A program made the translations under genes and the position numbers. This document shows, piece after piece, positions 8,164 to 16,670 of a DNA stretch of 64,000 nt. The stretch's first letter is position 1, and every line of letters begins with the position of its first letter. The stretch is from assembly GCA_001295775.1 (NCBI GenBank), contig LJIA01000007.1, forward strand, positions 162,988 through 226,987. The letters run 5' to 3'. The notes beneath the pieces were generated by a model. It was not told where the DNA came from and made no database searches. It worked only from the letters and a program-made list of their open reading frames with translations. This DNA comes from a beta proteobacterium AAP99. GTDB taxonomy: Bacteria; Pseudomonadota; Gammaproteobacteria; Burkholderiales; Burkholderiaceae_C.

Positions 8164-10488
8164 CTAGAAGCGGACGGCGTAGCTGAGCTGCGCCGTGCGG
8201 CGTGCGCCCGGCACCACGTGGCCTGAGTACACCCCTTCGTAGTAGAGCGTGTCGGCCAGGTTCACGAGGTTGAGCTTGAGCTTCCAGGTGTCCACGGCGT
8301 ACTCGACCATGGCGTCGGTGCGCACGTAGGCGGGTACGGCGTTGGTGTTGGTGGCGTTGCCGTAGCGGGTGCCCACGGCCTCCAGGCCCAGCCCGGCCCG
8401 CCAGCGCTGCGTGAACTGGTAGTTGCTCCAGAGGCTGAAGGTGTAGTCCGGCGTGTTGATGGGCTTCTTGCCCTTGTTCGGGCCTTGTTGGCCGCTGGCT
8501 TCGTCCACCTTGCCGCGCAGCACGGCCAGGGCGCCGAAGACTTCCCAGCTCTTGGTGATGCGCCCGGCCACCTCGATCTCCATGCCGTCTGTGTGGCGCT
8601 TGCCGTTGAGCAGATAGACGGTGGCGTTGGAGAGATCGGTGTTGCGTTCGTTGGTCTTCTCGGTGCGGAACAGCGCGGTGCGCAGGGCGAGGTCGCCATC
8701 GAGCAGGTCGAACTTGGCGCCGAGTTCGATGTTGCGGTTCTCTTCGGGCGGCGTATTCGCGCTGCGATCATCCAGCTGGTAGAGCTCGCCGGAGGGGTTG
8801 AAGCTCGTGCCCCAGCTGGCGTAGTAGCTCATCTCGGCGGTGGGTTGCCAGATCAGGCCGGCGCGCTTGCTCCACTGCTTGTCGGTGCGCGACAGCGGCC
8901 CGAGCGGCGCCACGCGGTCGTAGTCGGCCGAGAAGTCATCAAAGCGCAGGCCGGCCACGAGCTTGATGGTGTCCGTGACTGACACCGTGTCCTGCGCATA
9001 CACGCCTACGGTGTTGGCGGTGTAGAAGTTGAAGGCGGTGCGCGTGATATTGGCCAGATAGTCCGGCGGCAGCAGCGGCTGCGTGGGGTTGAGCGCCGTG
9101 GTCGGCGGATTCGGCACGGTGGTGGTGTTGGTCCAGCGCGTGGACTTTTCGCGCATGAGTTCCACGCCGGTGAGGAACTCGTGCTTCATGCCCCAAAGCG
9201 TTGCTGCGCCCGTGAGGTCGGTCTGGCTGGTCAGCGTCTCTTCGACGCCACCGCGCGCCTGGCGCTGGCGGTTGATGACCGTGCTGTCGTTCACGGCCGT
9301 CGTGCCTGCGGCGAAGCGCGGTGCCACCGCCCAGAGGTCCCGTTCATAGCGGCCGCTGCGCAGCACCGTGCGCAGCGCAAGATCCTTGCTGAAGCGGTGC
9401 GTGTAGGTGCCCGTGAGGATGCCGGTCTGGTTGCGGTCGAAGTCGGCCTCGGTGATGCCGAAGAAGCTCTTCGGGTCCATGCGCGTGGTGTCGGGCGCCG
9501 GCCGGCCGTTGAAGTAGGGCACACCGTAGTCCGGGATGTTGTTGTCCTTGAGCCAGTAGGCGGCGAGGATCAGCTCATCATCCGTGCCCAGACCCCAGCC
9601 GACGGTGGGCGCGAGGCCCACGCGCTGCTGCGTGGGGCCGTTGCGCCAGCTGTTGGACTCTGCGCTCACGGCATTCAGGCGAAAGGCCGTGGTCGCATCC
9701 ACGGCGGCATGCAGGTCCGCGGTGGCGCGGCGGTAGGCGTTCGTGCCGTAGGTCAGCTCGACACTGGAGACGTCGTACACGCGCGGCTGCTTGCTCACCT
9801 GGTTGATGATGCCGCCGGTCGCGCCGCGGCCAAAGAGCATGCCGGCGCTGCCGCGCAGCACGTCAATGCTCTCCAGGTTGAAGGTCTCGCGGTTGTATTG
9901 CGCGATGTCGCGCAGGCCATCCAGATACAGATCACCCACGGCGCTGTAGCCGCGCAGCGTGATGTTGTCGCCCACGCGGCCGCCTTCGCCCGCGTTGAAG
10001 GTCAGGCTGGCCACATTGCGCAGCGCTTCCTTGAGCGTGTCGGCATTGCGGTCGGCCATCAGCTGCTCGGGGATCACCGTGACGGCATTGGGGATGTCCT
10101 TCAGGTCCTGCGCCATCTTGCCCACCCGGCTGCGGCCGGTCTTCAGGCCGCTGTCCGTCGGCGCGTTGCCGCTGATGCTTTGCTGCGGCAGCTTGGTGGC
10201 CGGCCCGCGGTAGCGCGGGTCAACCACGGGGGCTTCGGCATTCCGGGTGCTGTCTTCGCGGGTGTCGTCCTTCTTGGCATCTGCAGGCTGCGCGGACGGC
10301 GCCGGCGCTGGGGTGGCTGTGGATTGCCCCCAAGCCGGCACGGTGCCACCCAGGGCGATCGCGGTGACCAGAACGCCCAGGCTCGCACCCATCGGGCTGG
10401 GCGTGTAAGTAGGCGCTGACATGGCGGCTGTCGCCTGGACGTGCGCCGATGCCTTGTGTTGATGCTTTTTATGCTGCTTTCTGCTCAT
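8164..10488 (-). CDS. TonB-dependent siderophore receptor (catecholate/Fiu-like)
   Basis: A 774-residue outer-membrane receptor for ferric siderophores. A long signal region starts MSRKQHKKHQHK and carries a hydrophobic core ending near VPAWGQ. A proline/alanine-rich linker is followed by a plug domain (DIPNAVTVIPEQL, then DNITLRGYS and DVLRGSAGMLFGRGATGG). A beta-barrel ends in the aromatic-terminated LSYAVRF. ATG at 10488 is chosen because GGAGGGAAG stands directly upstream; the TTG at 10500 lies before that site. It is followed by piuC. A Fur box about 45-60 bp upstream indicates iron repression. The PiuC pairing suggests a Fiu/PiuA-like catecholate substrate. Confidence 0.92.
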   Translation of the reverse strand: MSRKQHKKHQHKASAHVQATAAMSAPTYTPSPMGASLGVLVTAIALGGTVPAWGQSTATPAPAPSAQPADAKKDDTREDSTRNAEAPVVDPRYRGPATKLPQQSISGNAPTDSGLKTGRSRVGKMAQDLKDIPNAVTVIPEQLMADRNADTLKEALRNVASLTFNAGEGGRVGDNITLRGYSAVGDLYLDGLRDIAQYNRETFNLESIDVLRGSAGMLFGRGATGGIINQVSKQPRVYDVSSVELTYGTNAYRRATADLHAAVDATTAFRLNAVSAESNSWRNGPTQQRVGLAPTVGWGLGTDDELILAAYWLKDNNIPDYGVPYFNGRPAPDTTRMDPKSFFGITEADFDRNQTGILTGTYTHRFSKDLALRTVLRSGRYERDLWAVAPRFAAGTTAVNDSTVINRQRQARGGVEETLTSQTDLTGAATLWGMKHEFLTGVELMREKSTRWTNTTTVPNPPTTALNPTQPLLPPDYLANITRTAFNFYTANTVGVYAQDTVSVTDTIKLVAGLRFDDFSADYDRVAPLGPLSRTDKQWSKRAGLIWQPTAEMSYYASWGTSFNPSGELYQLDDRSANTPPEENRNIELGAKFDLLDGDLALRTALFRTEKTNERNTDLSNATVYLLNGKRHTDGMEIEVAGRITKSWEVFGALAVLRGKVDEASGQQGPNKGKKPINTPDYTFSLWSNYQFTQRWRAGLGLEAVGTRYGNATNTNAVPAYVRTDAMVEYAVDTWKLKLNLVNLADTLYYEGVYSGHVVPGARRTAQLSYAVRF

Positions 10489-10532
10489 TCTTCCCTCCAA
10501 TGCAAATAGTTCTCAACTGCGGATGATACACA

Positions 10533-10551
10533 AATGAGAATTGTTCGCATT
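10533..10551. promoter_or_regulatory. Fur box (iron-responsive operator)
   Basis: AATGAGAATTGTTCGCATT is a 19-bp inverted repeat around a central T, with 7 of 9 positions symmetric. It closely follows the AATGAGAAT-ATTCTCATT Fur pattern. It lies between the receptor gene and the divergent methyltransferase gene and is best placed to repress the receptor-piuC operon. Confidence 0.75.
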
Positions 10552-10609
10552 GAAGTGGGGCGACCACATCCCGCAGCGGCGTACGGCCCCGGGGCTACCA
10601 TGCCGCCCC

Positions 10610-11491
10610 ATGGCGCGCTCCAAGACCCCGCACAACCCTGCCCGGACGGCAGAGTCATCGGCGCAAGACGACCCACTCGCCGGCCACAGCGTGGAGCTGC
10701 TCAAGGCGCTGCACATCCTCACCCGCGAGGGCAAGCTCAATCAGGACAGTCGGCGCAAGCTCAAGCAGATCCAGCATCTGTTTCAGTTCATCGCGCCGCT
10801 GCTGCGCGAAAGCACCCACGCAGACGGCACGCCGCTGACCCTGGTGGACCATGGCGCGGGCAAGAGCTACCTCGGCTTCATCCTCTACGACCTGTTCTTC
10901 AAGCAGTACGCGCAGGCCTTCAAGCTCTGGAGCATCGAGACGCGGCCCGAGCTGATCGAGAAGAGCCGCGAACTCGCGCGTGCCGCCGGCTTCTCGGCCA
11001 TGGAGTTCCTGAACCTCTCGGTCGCGCAGGCCACGCAGAGCCCGCTGCTGCCGCAGCAGATCGACGTGGTCACGGCCCTGCATGCCTGCAACACCGCCAC
11101 CGACGACGCCATCGACTTCGCGCTGGCCAAGCGCGCGCAGCACGTGGTCATCGTGCCCTGCTGCCAGGCCGAAGTAGCCGCCGCCTTCCGCCAGGGCAAG
11201 GCCGACGCGCTGGCGCGCAGCAGCCTGGCCGAGCTGTGGCGCCACCCGCTGCACACGCGCGAGTTCGGCAGCCAGGTCACCAACGTGCTGCGCTGCCTGC
11301 GCCTGCAGGCGCATGGCTACCAGGTGACCGTGACCGAGCTGGTCGGCTGGGAGCACTCGATGAAGAACGAACTCATCATCGCCACCCAGAAGCACCAGCC
11401 GGGCAAGGCCGCCGCACGGCGCCTGGGCGAGATGCTCGATGCCCTGGGCCTGCAGACGCTGCGTGAGCGCTTCGCGGTGCCGCAGTTCTAG
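10610..11491 (+). CDS. SAM-dependent methyltransferase-like protein (Methyltransf_32 type)
   Basis: A 293-residue cytoplasmic protein. The SAM-binding motif I is seen as LVDHGAGKSYLGFILYDLF near residues 80-100. A later acidic IETRPELIEKS and the segment VVTALHACNTATDDAIDFAL resemble the RNA- or protein-methylating group with this fold. A VPCCQAEVA motif follows. The ATG at 10610 is chosen as the first start after the divergent promoter region; the frame extends upstream to 10541 through the Fur box. The substrate is unknown. Confidence 0.7.
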   Translation: MARSKTPHNPARTAESSAQDDPLAGHSVELLKALHILTREGKLNQDSRRKLKQIQHLFQFIAPLLRESTHADGTPLTLVDHGAGKSYLGFILYDLFFKQYAQAFKLWSIETRPELIEKSRELARAAGFSAMEFLNLSVAQATQSPLLPQQIDVVTALHACNTATDDAIDFALAKRAQHVVIVPCCQAEVAAAFRQGKADALARSSLAELWRHPLHTREFGSQVTNVLRCLRLQAHGYQVTVTELVGWEHSMKNELIIATQKHQPGKAAARRLGEMLDALGLQTLRERFAVPQF

Positions 11492-11614
11492 GCGCAGTGG
11501 CGCCGCGTCTCGCAGGGGCCAGCGCAACACCGCGCTTCCACAGGGGTTTGCGAGTCTGCCGGCCGCCGGCCCGGCGCGCCTACATTCGCGCATCCCGCAC
11601 CGCACGGTCACTTC

Positions 11615-12013
11615 ATGAAGAACTCGCTTGCCTACATCGCCAACCGCATCTGGCTGATCCTCGCCATCTATGCCGCCAGCCTGCTGCTGGCCGCCCTGGG
11701 CTTTGCCCTGCTGGAGAACAAGAGCTTCACCGACGGCCTGTGGTGGGCCGTGGTCACTGCACTGACCATCGGCTACGGCGACCTCTCGCCCGCCACGCCG
11801 GCCGGGCGAGTGATGGGCATCGCCTTCGGGCACTTCTGGATCTTTTTCGTTGTGCCGATGATCGTGGCCAACATCATCATGCATCTGGTGGATGACCGGC
11901 ACCTGTTCAGCGACGAGGAGCAGCGTGAACTCCTGGAGCGCCTGCGGCGCGTGGAGGCACACCTGGAACGACAATCCGCGCGGGACGCAGCGCCCAGCCA
12001 GTCACAGGCTTGA
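11615..12013 (+). CDS. Two-TM potassium channel-family protein
   Basis: A 132-residue inner-membrane protein. TM1 covers about residues 12-34. A pore loop carries the selectivity filter TIGYGD in VTALTIGYGDLSPATPAG. TM2 lies near 68-90 and a short charged cytoplasmic tail is rich in Glu/Arg. This is the minimal KcsA-like layout of the Ion_trans_2 family and would form a tetrameric K+ channel. No RCK or nucleotide-binding domain is present, so gating is not evident. ATG at 11615 begins a good N terminus. Confidence 0.85.
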   Translation: MKNSLAYIANRIWLILAIYAASLLLAALGFALLENKSFTDGLWWAVVTALTIGYGDLSPATPAGRVMGIAFGHFWIFFVVPMIVANIIMHLVDDRHLFSDEEQRELLERLRRVEAHLERQSARDAAPSQSQA

Positions 12014-12021
12014 TCACCAAG

Positions 12022-12088
12022 AAGGCCTGTCCGCTTGTCTGGTGCGCCTTTTCAGCCACTTTGGCCTGAAGAGGCGCATGAATGCTGG
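12022..12088 (+). repeat. Dispersed palindromic element, copy 2 (orientation A)
   Basis: Contains GTCCGCTTGTCTGGTGCG, followed by TTTTCAGCCACTTTGGCCTGAAGA and the outer part GCGCATGAATGCTGG. It lies directly after the channel gene. The rest of the gap to 12311 shows no recognisable feature. Confidence 0.8.
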
Positions 12089-12311
12089 TTCGACGCTTCT
12101 CACTCGCGCGGTGCGTGTGCGCCCCGCTGACGCTCGAATTGCTTTGTCCTTACGCAATCGGCAGCGCAAGACTCCACGCAAAGGCGGTCCGGGTCTCGTC
12201 GCGCAAGAAACCTCCTCAGCATTGGGGGGGAACCCATGCGGCACGCAGCGCATACTCATCCGTTGAAGCGGGCCCACGAGTCCGCCAGCAAGCGAACTGG
12301 AGTCGCTGGGG

Positions 12312-14342
12312 ATGTCGGAACACGATCGGCCGCCGAAAGGCGTGCAGGATGACGCTTGGCTGTACCCGACGCGCAGGGTCAGCACGCGGACGGTCTGGCT
12401 TGCAGCCGCGTTCGGGTTCGCGCATCTGCTGCTGAGCGCCGTGCTGGTCATCCTGGCGCTGAATGCCGGGACCTGGCTGGGGCCGGCCAGCGGTGCCGAG
12501 TGGGCCACGCTGATGGGCTTGGCGCTCGCCGGCGCGTGCGTTCTGGGCGCCGCGCTGCATTGGGCGGTATTGCGTTGCATCGGCGGCCCCGTACTGGCGC
12601 TGGAGCAATTCCGCCATGGGCTCTGGGCGGTGCGCCGCGCCCTGCGGCCGAAGTCGCGGCGCGCACAGCGCGTACCCGCCAGCGATCGCGAGCTGGTCGA
12701 AGGCATGCGCCGGTCCCAGCTGCGCACGCAGCGCATGCTGCTGATGCAGCACCAGACCCTGCAGCGCGAGCTCAAGCGCCACGAGCACTTCCTCCAGTCG
12801 GTGAGCAAAAGCATTGCGCGTCCCCTGGGTGCTGCGCAGGCCCTGACCGAGATGGTGGCGCGCAATGGACTCTCGGTGGACCAGCAGCGCTACATGGATG
12901 CGCTGCGTCTGGAGCTGCAGGACGTACGGCTAGTGCTCGACCATTCGATCATGATGGACCGGCTGCCCGCCCTGGGTGCCGAGCTGCGCGCGCAGCCCAC
13001 CGACGTGAGCCGTGTCATCCAGCGTGTGGTCCGGCCGCACATGCTTGACGCATTCCGGTCCGGGACCCGTGTCTATGTGTCCTTCGACTCGCGCTTCCCG
13101 GCGCGCGTCCTGCTGGATGCCTGCCGCTTTGCACAGATCGTCGACGAGCTGGTGGCCAACGCGGTGCGTGCGACACGGCAGGGGCACATCCGGGTGAGTC
13201 TGCTGCGCAGCGGCGCCCGGGAACTGCGCTTCGTGGTCACCGATAGCGGCACGGGCATGAGCGCGGCCCAGCTCGAGCGGCACCACCAGCGCATGCGCCA
13301 GGCGCGCGCCCACGGGCGCGGCGGGCTGGTCCGCGCCCACCTGCTGGCCCGCGAACTGGGCGGCGAGCTCCGGCTGGCGTCTCAATCGGGCGTCGGTACA
13401 CAGGTCATCGTGCAACTTCCCTGCGCCGTTCACGAGCAAAAGCCCGGGCGATTCTCGGCGCGGCATGTGGCGCCGCCCGCGCGCCTGCTGATCTATGCCG
13501 ATGACCCGGCCTGTCTGCCGGATCTGGAGCCACTGGCCGTCCGTGCGGGCTGGCAGGTGCGCGTGGCACGGCAGCCCGAAGACTTGTTCGCCGTCGATCA
13601 GCGCAGCCCGCTGCATGTGCTTGTGGTCCAGATGGCGCCCAATCAGATCGACCTGCGGCCAGTCATCACCAAGCTCGCGGCCGGGACCACCTGGAGCGTG
13701 CTGCTGCACCCGGGTCAGACGCTGGCACCCGGCCAGGCCCAGGCGCTGCGCAGTGTGGATCCGCATCTGGGCAGCAGCGACACGATGCGCGAGACGCTCA
13801 CGCATCTGGCACCCATGAGTCTTCGCGACTGGGAGGAAATGCTGCTCGCGTTCTCGCCGATGTCCATGCTCGGGCAGCGTCCGCCAGCGCCAGCTGCGGC
13901 GCAGCGGCTGCAGGCGGCGCGAACCAGCGGTCGCGTGCTGCTGGTCGAGGACAACCAGGTCGCGCGGCTGCTTGCCGAGGCTGCGCTTCGCGAGCGCGGC
14001 TGGGCAGTCGTTGCTGTGGAGTCGGCCGAGCAGGCTCTGCGTGTGCTGGACCTGCACGTCAACTCCGAAGCCTGGCAGCTGGACCTCATCCTGTGCGACA
14101 TCGATCTGCCTGGCGCATCCGGTGCCGATCTGGTCCGACGCTGGCGCCGGGTGGAGGCGGCGGTGGGCCTGCGGGCTGTGCCGTTCATCTGTGTGTCGGC
14201 CACGGATCGCTTTGATGTGAAGGCGGACGCACTGGCCGCAGGCATGCTCACCCATCTGGGCAAGCGCCTGGGTGTCGAAGCGCTCGACTACCTGGAACGC
14301 TTCCGGCCTGCACCGGCCCCGGTCGAGCCTCTGGCACCCTGA
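12312..14342 (+). CDS. Hybrid sensor histidine kinase/response regulator with non-canonical HisKA site
   Basis: A 676-residue inner-membrane protein. Two TM segments (about 29-50 and 66-88) flank a short loop. A coiled linker and a HisKA-like region at 155-215 follow; the expected histidine in the SHE-x-R-x-PL motif is lysine K166 (SVSKSIARPL). The ATPase domain at 230-372 keeps the N-box asparagine N283, G1 (DSGTGM) and a G2-like GRGGLV. A degenerate receiver at 390-500 lacks the aspartate (VLVVQMAP). A C-terminal receiver at 540-660 has E546/D547, D596 in LILCDIDLPG, T631 and K651. It may act as a phosphatase or pseudokinase, or use a nearby His (H157 or H159). No cognate regulator is adjacent. 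Confidence 0.85.
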   Translation: MSEHDRPPKGVQDDAWLYPTRRVSTRTVWLAAAFGFAHLLLSAVLVILALNAGTWLGPASGAEWATLMGLALAGACVLGAALHWAVLRCIGGPVLALEQFRHGLWAVRRALRPKSRRAQRVPASDRELVEGMRRSQLRTQRMLLMQHQTLQRELKRHEHFLQSVSKSIARPLGAAQALTEMVARNGLSVDQQRYMDALRLELQDVRLVLDHSIMMDRLPALGAELRAQPTDVSRVIQRVVRPHMLDAFRSGTRVYVSFDSRFPARVLLDACRFAQIVDELVANAVRATRQGHIRVSLLRSGARELRFVVTDSGTGMSAAQLERHHQRMRQARAHGRGGLVRAHLLARELGGELRLASQSGVGTQVIVQLPCAVHEQKPGRFSARHVAPPARLLIYADDPACLPDLEPLAVRAGWQVRVARQPEDLFAVDQRSPLHVLVVQMAPNQIDLRPVITKLAAGTTWSVLLHPGQTLAPGQAQALRSVDPHLGSSDTMRETLTHLAPMSLRDWEEMLLAFSPMSMLGQRPPAPAAAQRLQAARTSGRVLLVEDNQVARLLAEAALRERGWAVVAVESAEQALRVLDLHVNSEAWQLDLILCDIDLPGASGADLVRRWRRVEAAVGLRAVPFICVSATDRFDVKADALAAGMLTHLGKRLGVEALDYLERFRPAPAPVEPLAP

Positions 14343-14380
14343 GTCGCCGCTTCATCGCATCAAACCGACCGACCAAAAAG

Positions 14381-14404
14381 AAGCCCGCGACGCATCGCGG
14401 GCTT
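14381..14404 (-). terminator. Terminator shared by convergent genes
   Basis: AAGCCCGCGA/TCGCGGGCTT forms a 10-bp stem with loop CGCA. On the minus strand it is followed by CTTTTTGG, making a good intrinsic terminator for the DUF5666 gene. It may also stop plus-strand transcription from the kinase gene. Confidence 0.8.
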
Positions 14405-14493
14405 GAAAGGGCGGACTGTGGTGCGCCCCGGGATTCCGCTGGGGTCAGCGTTGCTCTCAGCGGCAGCGGCAGGCGCCGCCGCTGCGTCCTGCA

Positions 14494-16362
14494 TCAACGC
14501 GTCTTGATCTCGATTTTCTTCGCCTTGAGGAGTGCTCCCGTGCTGCTGACCGTGGGCAGCTCGTCGCCGCAGGCCTGGACGAACTTGCCGTTGGCCAGAT
14601 CGGCCGCGGTTCCGCCTTCGAAGCTCGCGCTGCTCGCATCCACCGTGAAGCCGAGCAGCTTGAAGTTGCTGGCGCTGACGAAGTCGTACACCACGCCTTC
14701 GATCTTGAAGGCCTTGCAGACATCGTCGCGGCGCGGGTCGGCGAACACGATGCGCTCGGCGGCAAAGCTGCCGTTGACCACGCGGCCGGTGACGATCACG
14801 TAGGCGCCGTTCTTCAGGTCGGCTGCGGTGCCGCCCGTGAACACCGTGCTGGGCGCCACGGTGACGGCGGTGCCGTTGATCTTGAAGCCGGAGCCATCGG
14901 CGGCAGCGTCAGTCACGGTGCCAGCCACGACCGTGGGCGGCAGGGCGGGCACATTGGGCTGGAAGATCACCGTCTTGGCTTCGAAGACATCGGCCTTCTG
15001 CTCGCCGATCATCCACACCACGGCGCCGTTCTTCAGGTCCGCTGCGGTGCCGCCTACATACCGGGCCGAGCCGCTGACCTTGGCGGCCTTGCCGTTGACC
15101 TTGAAGTTCTCCGGCGAGACGAAGTCCGTGATGCCGCCTGCAAGCACGGCGCCCTGCGCGAGGCTGTCCTCGAATTCCACCTTGGTCGCCTTGACGATGT
15201 TGCCCTGCGTGGCGCCCTTGATCTCCACCAGCCGGCCATTGGCCAGATCCGTGGCGGTACCGCCTTCGAAGCTGGCAGCGCTGGCATCCACCGCCACGCC
15301 GCGCACCTTGAAGCTGGCCTGCGAGACGTAGTCGGTGATGAAGCCGATCAGGCGGATCTCGCCATCGATGTCGCGGAAGAAGCGGACCTTGGTGGCCACC
15401 AGCTTGCCGTCCTTCATGTTGCCGAACACGATCACGCGCTTGCCTTCGGCCAGATCGGCCGCGGCGCCGTTCTCGTACGTGGCGTTGCTGGCGTCCACCG
15501 GCGTGCCGGCCACCATGAAGTCGGCCGCGCTCTTGAAGCTCATGATCCGGCCTTCCACCGCGGCGGGTGCGCCGTCCTGGAAGCGCGGCGCCTTCACGGC
15601 CTTGACCACGGTGGCCGTCAGCGTGTTGCCCACCGGGGCGCTGTTGCTGCGCACGCGCACCAGCGCGCCTTCGGGGATGACGTTGTTGTCAAAGCCGATC
15701 AGGCGGGCGCTGCCGTAGTTCACGGTCAGGCCGTTCATGGTGAAGCTGGTCGGCGTGACACCGGTGGCCTTGCCGAACAGGATCACCCGGCCGATCTCGC
15801 TGGCCGGCTTCACTTCCACGCGCGTGGCCTGCACGCGGCGGTTCTCGAAGTCCACCGTGCCGTGCACCTCCACCCAGTTGCCCACGGCCAGGGCGGCCAG
15901 GTTGCTGGCGCCTTCGAAGACCGTCTTGCTGTCCGTGGCGATGCTGATGTCGCGGATGCGGAAGGTTCCGGCGGTCGTATCGATGGCGGTGACCGCGCCG
16001 CGCACGGCCGTCTCCACCGTCACGCTGTCGGCCTTGCCATTGACGTTGTCGCTGGCCAGCTTGCCCTGCACCTGCGCCTGCATGCCCAGCTTGAGGCTGC
16101 CGGCGGCCACGGTGTCGTCATCGAGCTGGATGGTCGCGCCGCTGTCGTCCCAGCGCACGCCATTGACCATCACGCTGCCGAAGCCGCCGATGGTGCCCGC
16201 ATAGAAGCTGGGCGGCACGACGGCCACCGGCCCCGGCATGACGGCCGGGGCGCTGGTGGAGCCGCCGCCGCAGGCGGCCAGCAGCAGGGTGGATGCGCCC
16301 AGAAGGCCGGCCATCAGGCCGGCGCCCCAGCGGCGCCAGTTCATAAAGCGATGTGTGTTCAT
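14494..16362 (-). CDS. DUF5666 repeat lipoprotein
   Basis: A 622-residue predicted lipoprotein. The signal sequence ends in the lipobox LLAAC followed by GGGS. The mature protein opens with GTIGGFGSVMVNGVRWDDS, almost the same as the opening of the protein at 17497. It then runs through beta-rich DUF5666 units of roughly 70-80 residues. Five of these carry variants of GGTAADLANG. ATG at 16362 is chosen for the AGGAGGG site 11 bases upstream; the frame runs open to 16608. It is divergent from the DUF6502-DUF5666 operon. The function of DUF5666 is unknown; a periplasmic or surface-binding role is a guess. Confidence 0.85.
   Translation of the reverse strand: MNTHRFMNWRRWGAGLMAGLLGASTLLLAACGGGSTSAPAVMPGPVAVVPPSFYAGTIGGFGSVMVNGVRWDDSGATIQLDDDTVAAGSLKLGMQAQVQGKLASDNVNGKADSVTVETAVRGAVTAIDTTAGTFRIRDISIATDSKTVFEGASNLAALAVGNWVEVHGTVDFENRRVQATRVEVKPASEIGRVILFGKATGVTPTSFTMNGLTVNYGSARLIGFDNNVIPEGALVRVRSNSAPVGNTLTATVVKAVKAPRFQDGAPAAVEGRIMSFKSAADFMVAGTPVDASNATYENGAAADLAEGKRVIVFGNMKDGKLVATKVRFFRDIDGEIRLIGFITDYVSQASFKVRGVAVDASAASFEGGTATDLANGRLVEIKGATQGNIVKATKVEFEDSLAQGAVLAGGITDFVSPENFKVNGKAAKVSGSARYVGGTAADLKNGAVVWMIGEQKADVFEAKTVIFQPNVPALPPTVVAGTVTDAAADGSGFKINGTAVTVAPSTVFTGGTAADLKNGAYVIVTGRVVNGSFAAERIVFADPRRDDVCKAFKIEGVVYDFVSASNFKLLGFTVDASSASFEGGTAADLANGKFVQACGDELPTVSSTGALLKAKKIEIKTR
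14580..15490 (-). repeat. Five internal coding repeats in the DUF5666 lipoprotein gene
   Basis: The GGTAADLANG-type block recurs near 14587-14625, 14814-14840, 15029-15056, 15236-15275 and 15448-15478, about 210-225 bp apart. The copies at about 14590 and 15240 are nearly identical in DNA over about 35 bp, suggesting duplication or gene conversion. Confidence 0.7.
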
Positions 16363-16516
16363 GGTCGGAGACCCTCCTGGTGAGCTTGCATCTCTGGCGC
16401 TGCCGCAGAGCCCTGGAGCCGGGACTGGGGTGCCTGTCCAGACACCCGTCCGCCTGGCGAGGACAAAAGCACCGGCATCCCGATGCGCCCAATGAATCCC
16501 TGCAGCAACGTAGTGA

Positions 16517-16577
16517 TTGGGATTATTTTCCCAAAAATGAGAAAGCTCAAGTAGAATTTGGGATGTGAAGCCCAAAT
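16517..16577. promoter_or_regulatory. Paired TTGGG-CCCAA palindromes in the divergent DUF5666/DUF6502 promoter region
   Basis: TTGGGA-(6 bp)-TCCCAA at 16517-16534 and ATTTGGG-(8 bp)-CCCAAAT at 16556-16577 share a half-site, and their centres are 41 bp apart. They lie in a locally AT-rich part of the gap between the two divergent transcription units. A dimeric regulator controlling both is the likely reading; identity unknown. Confidence 0.5.
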
Positions 16578-16670
16578 CAGGTGTAACAAAATGCCGGTTG
16601 TGCTTCACCGCTGCCTTGTGCCGCGCCCGGGCTGAACCGCCTGCGGCTCCGGCTGCAGGGCGATGACTGG

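Noticed and set aside
12082..12435. 117-codon plus-strand frame upstream of the kinase
   Set aside because: It overlaps the repeat element and the kinase start and has no protein-like composition.
16363..16516. Riboswitch in the DUF5666 leader
   Set aside because: GC-rich stems can be drawn but no known aptamer core is recognisable.
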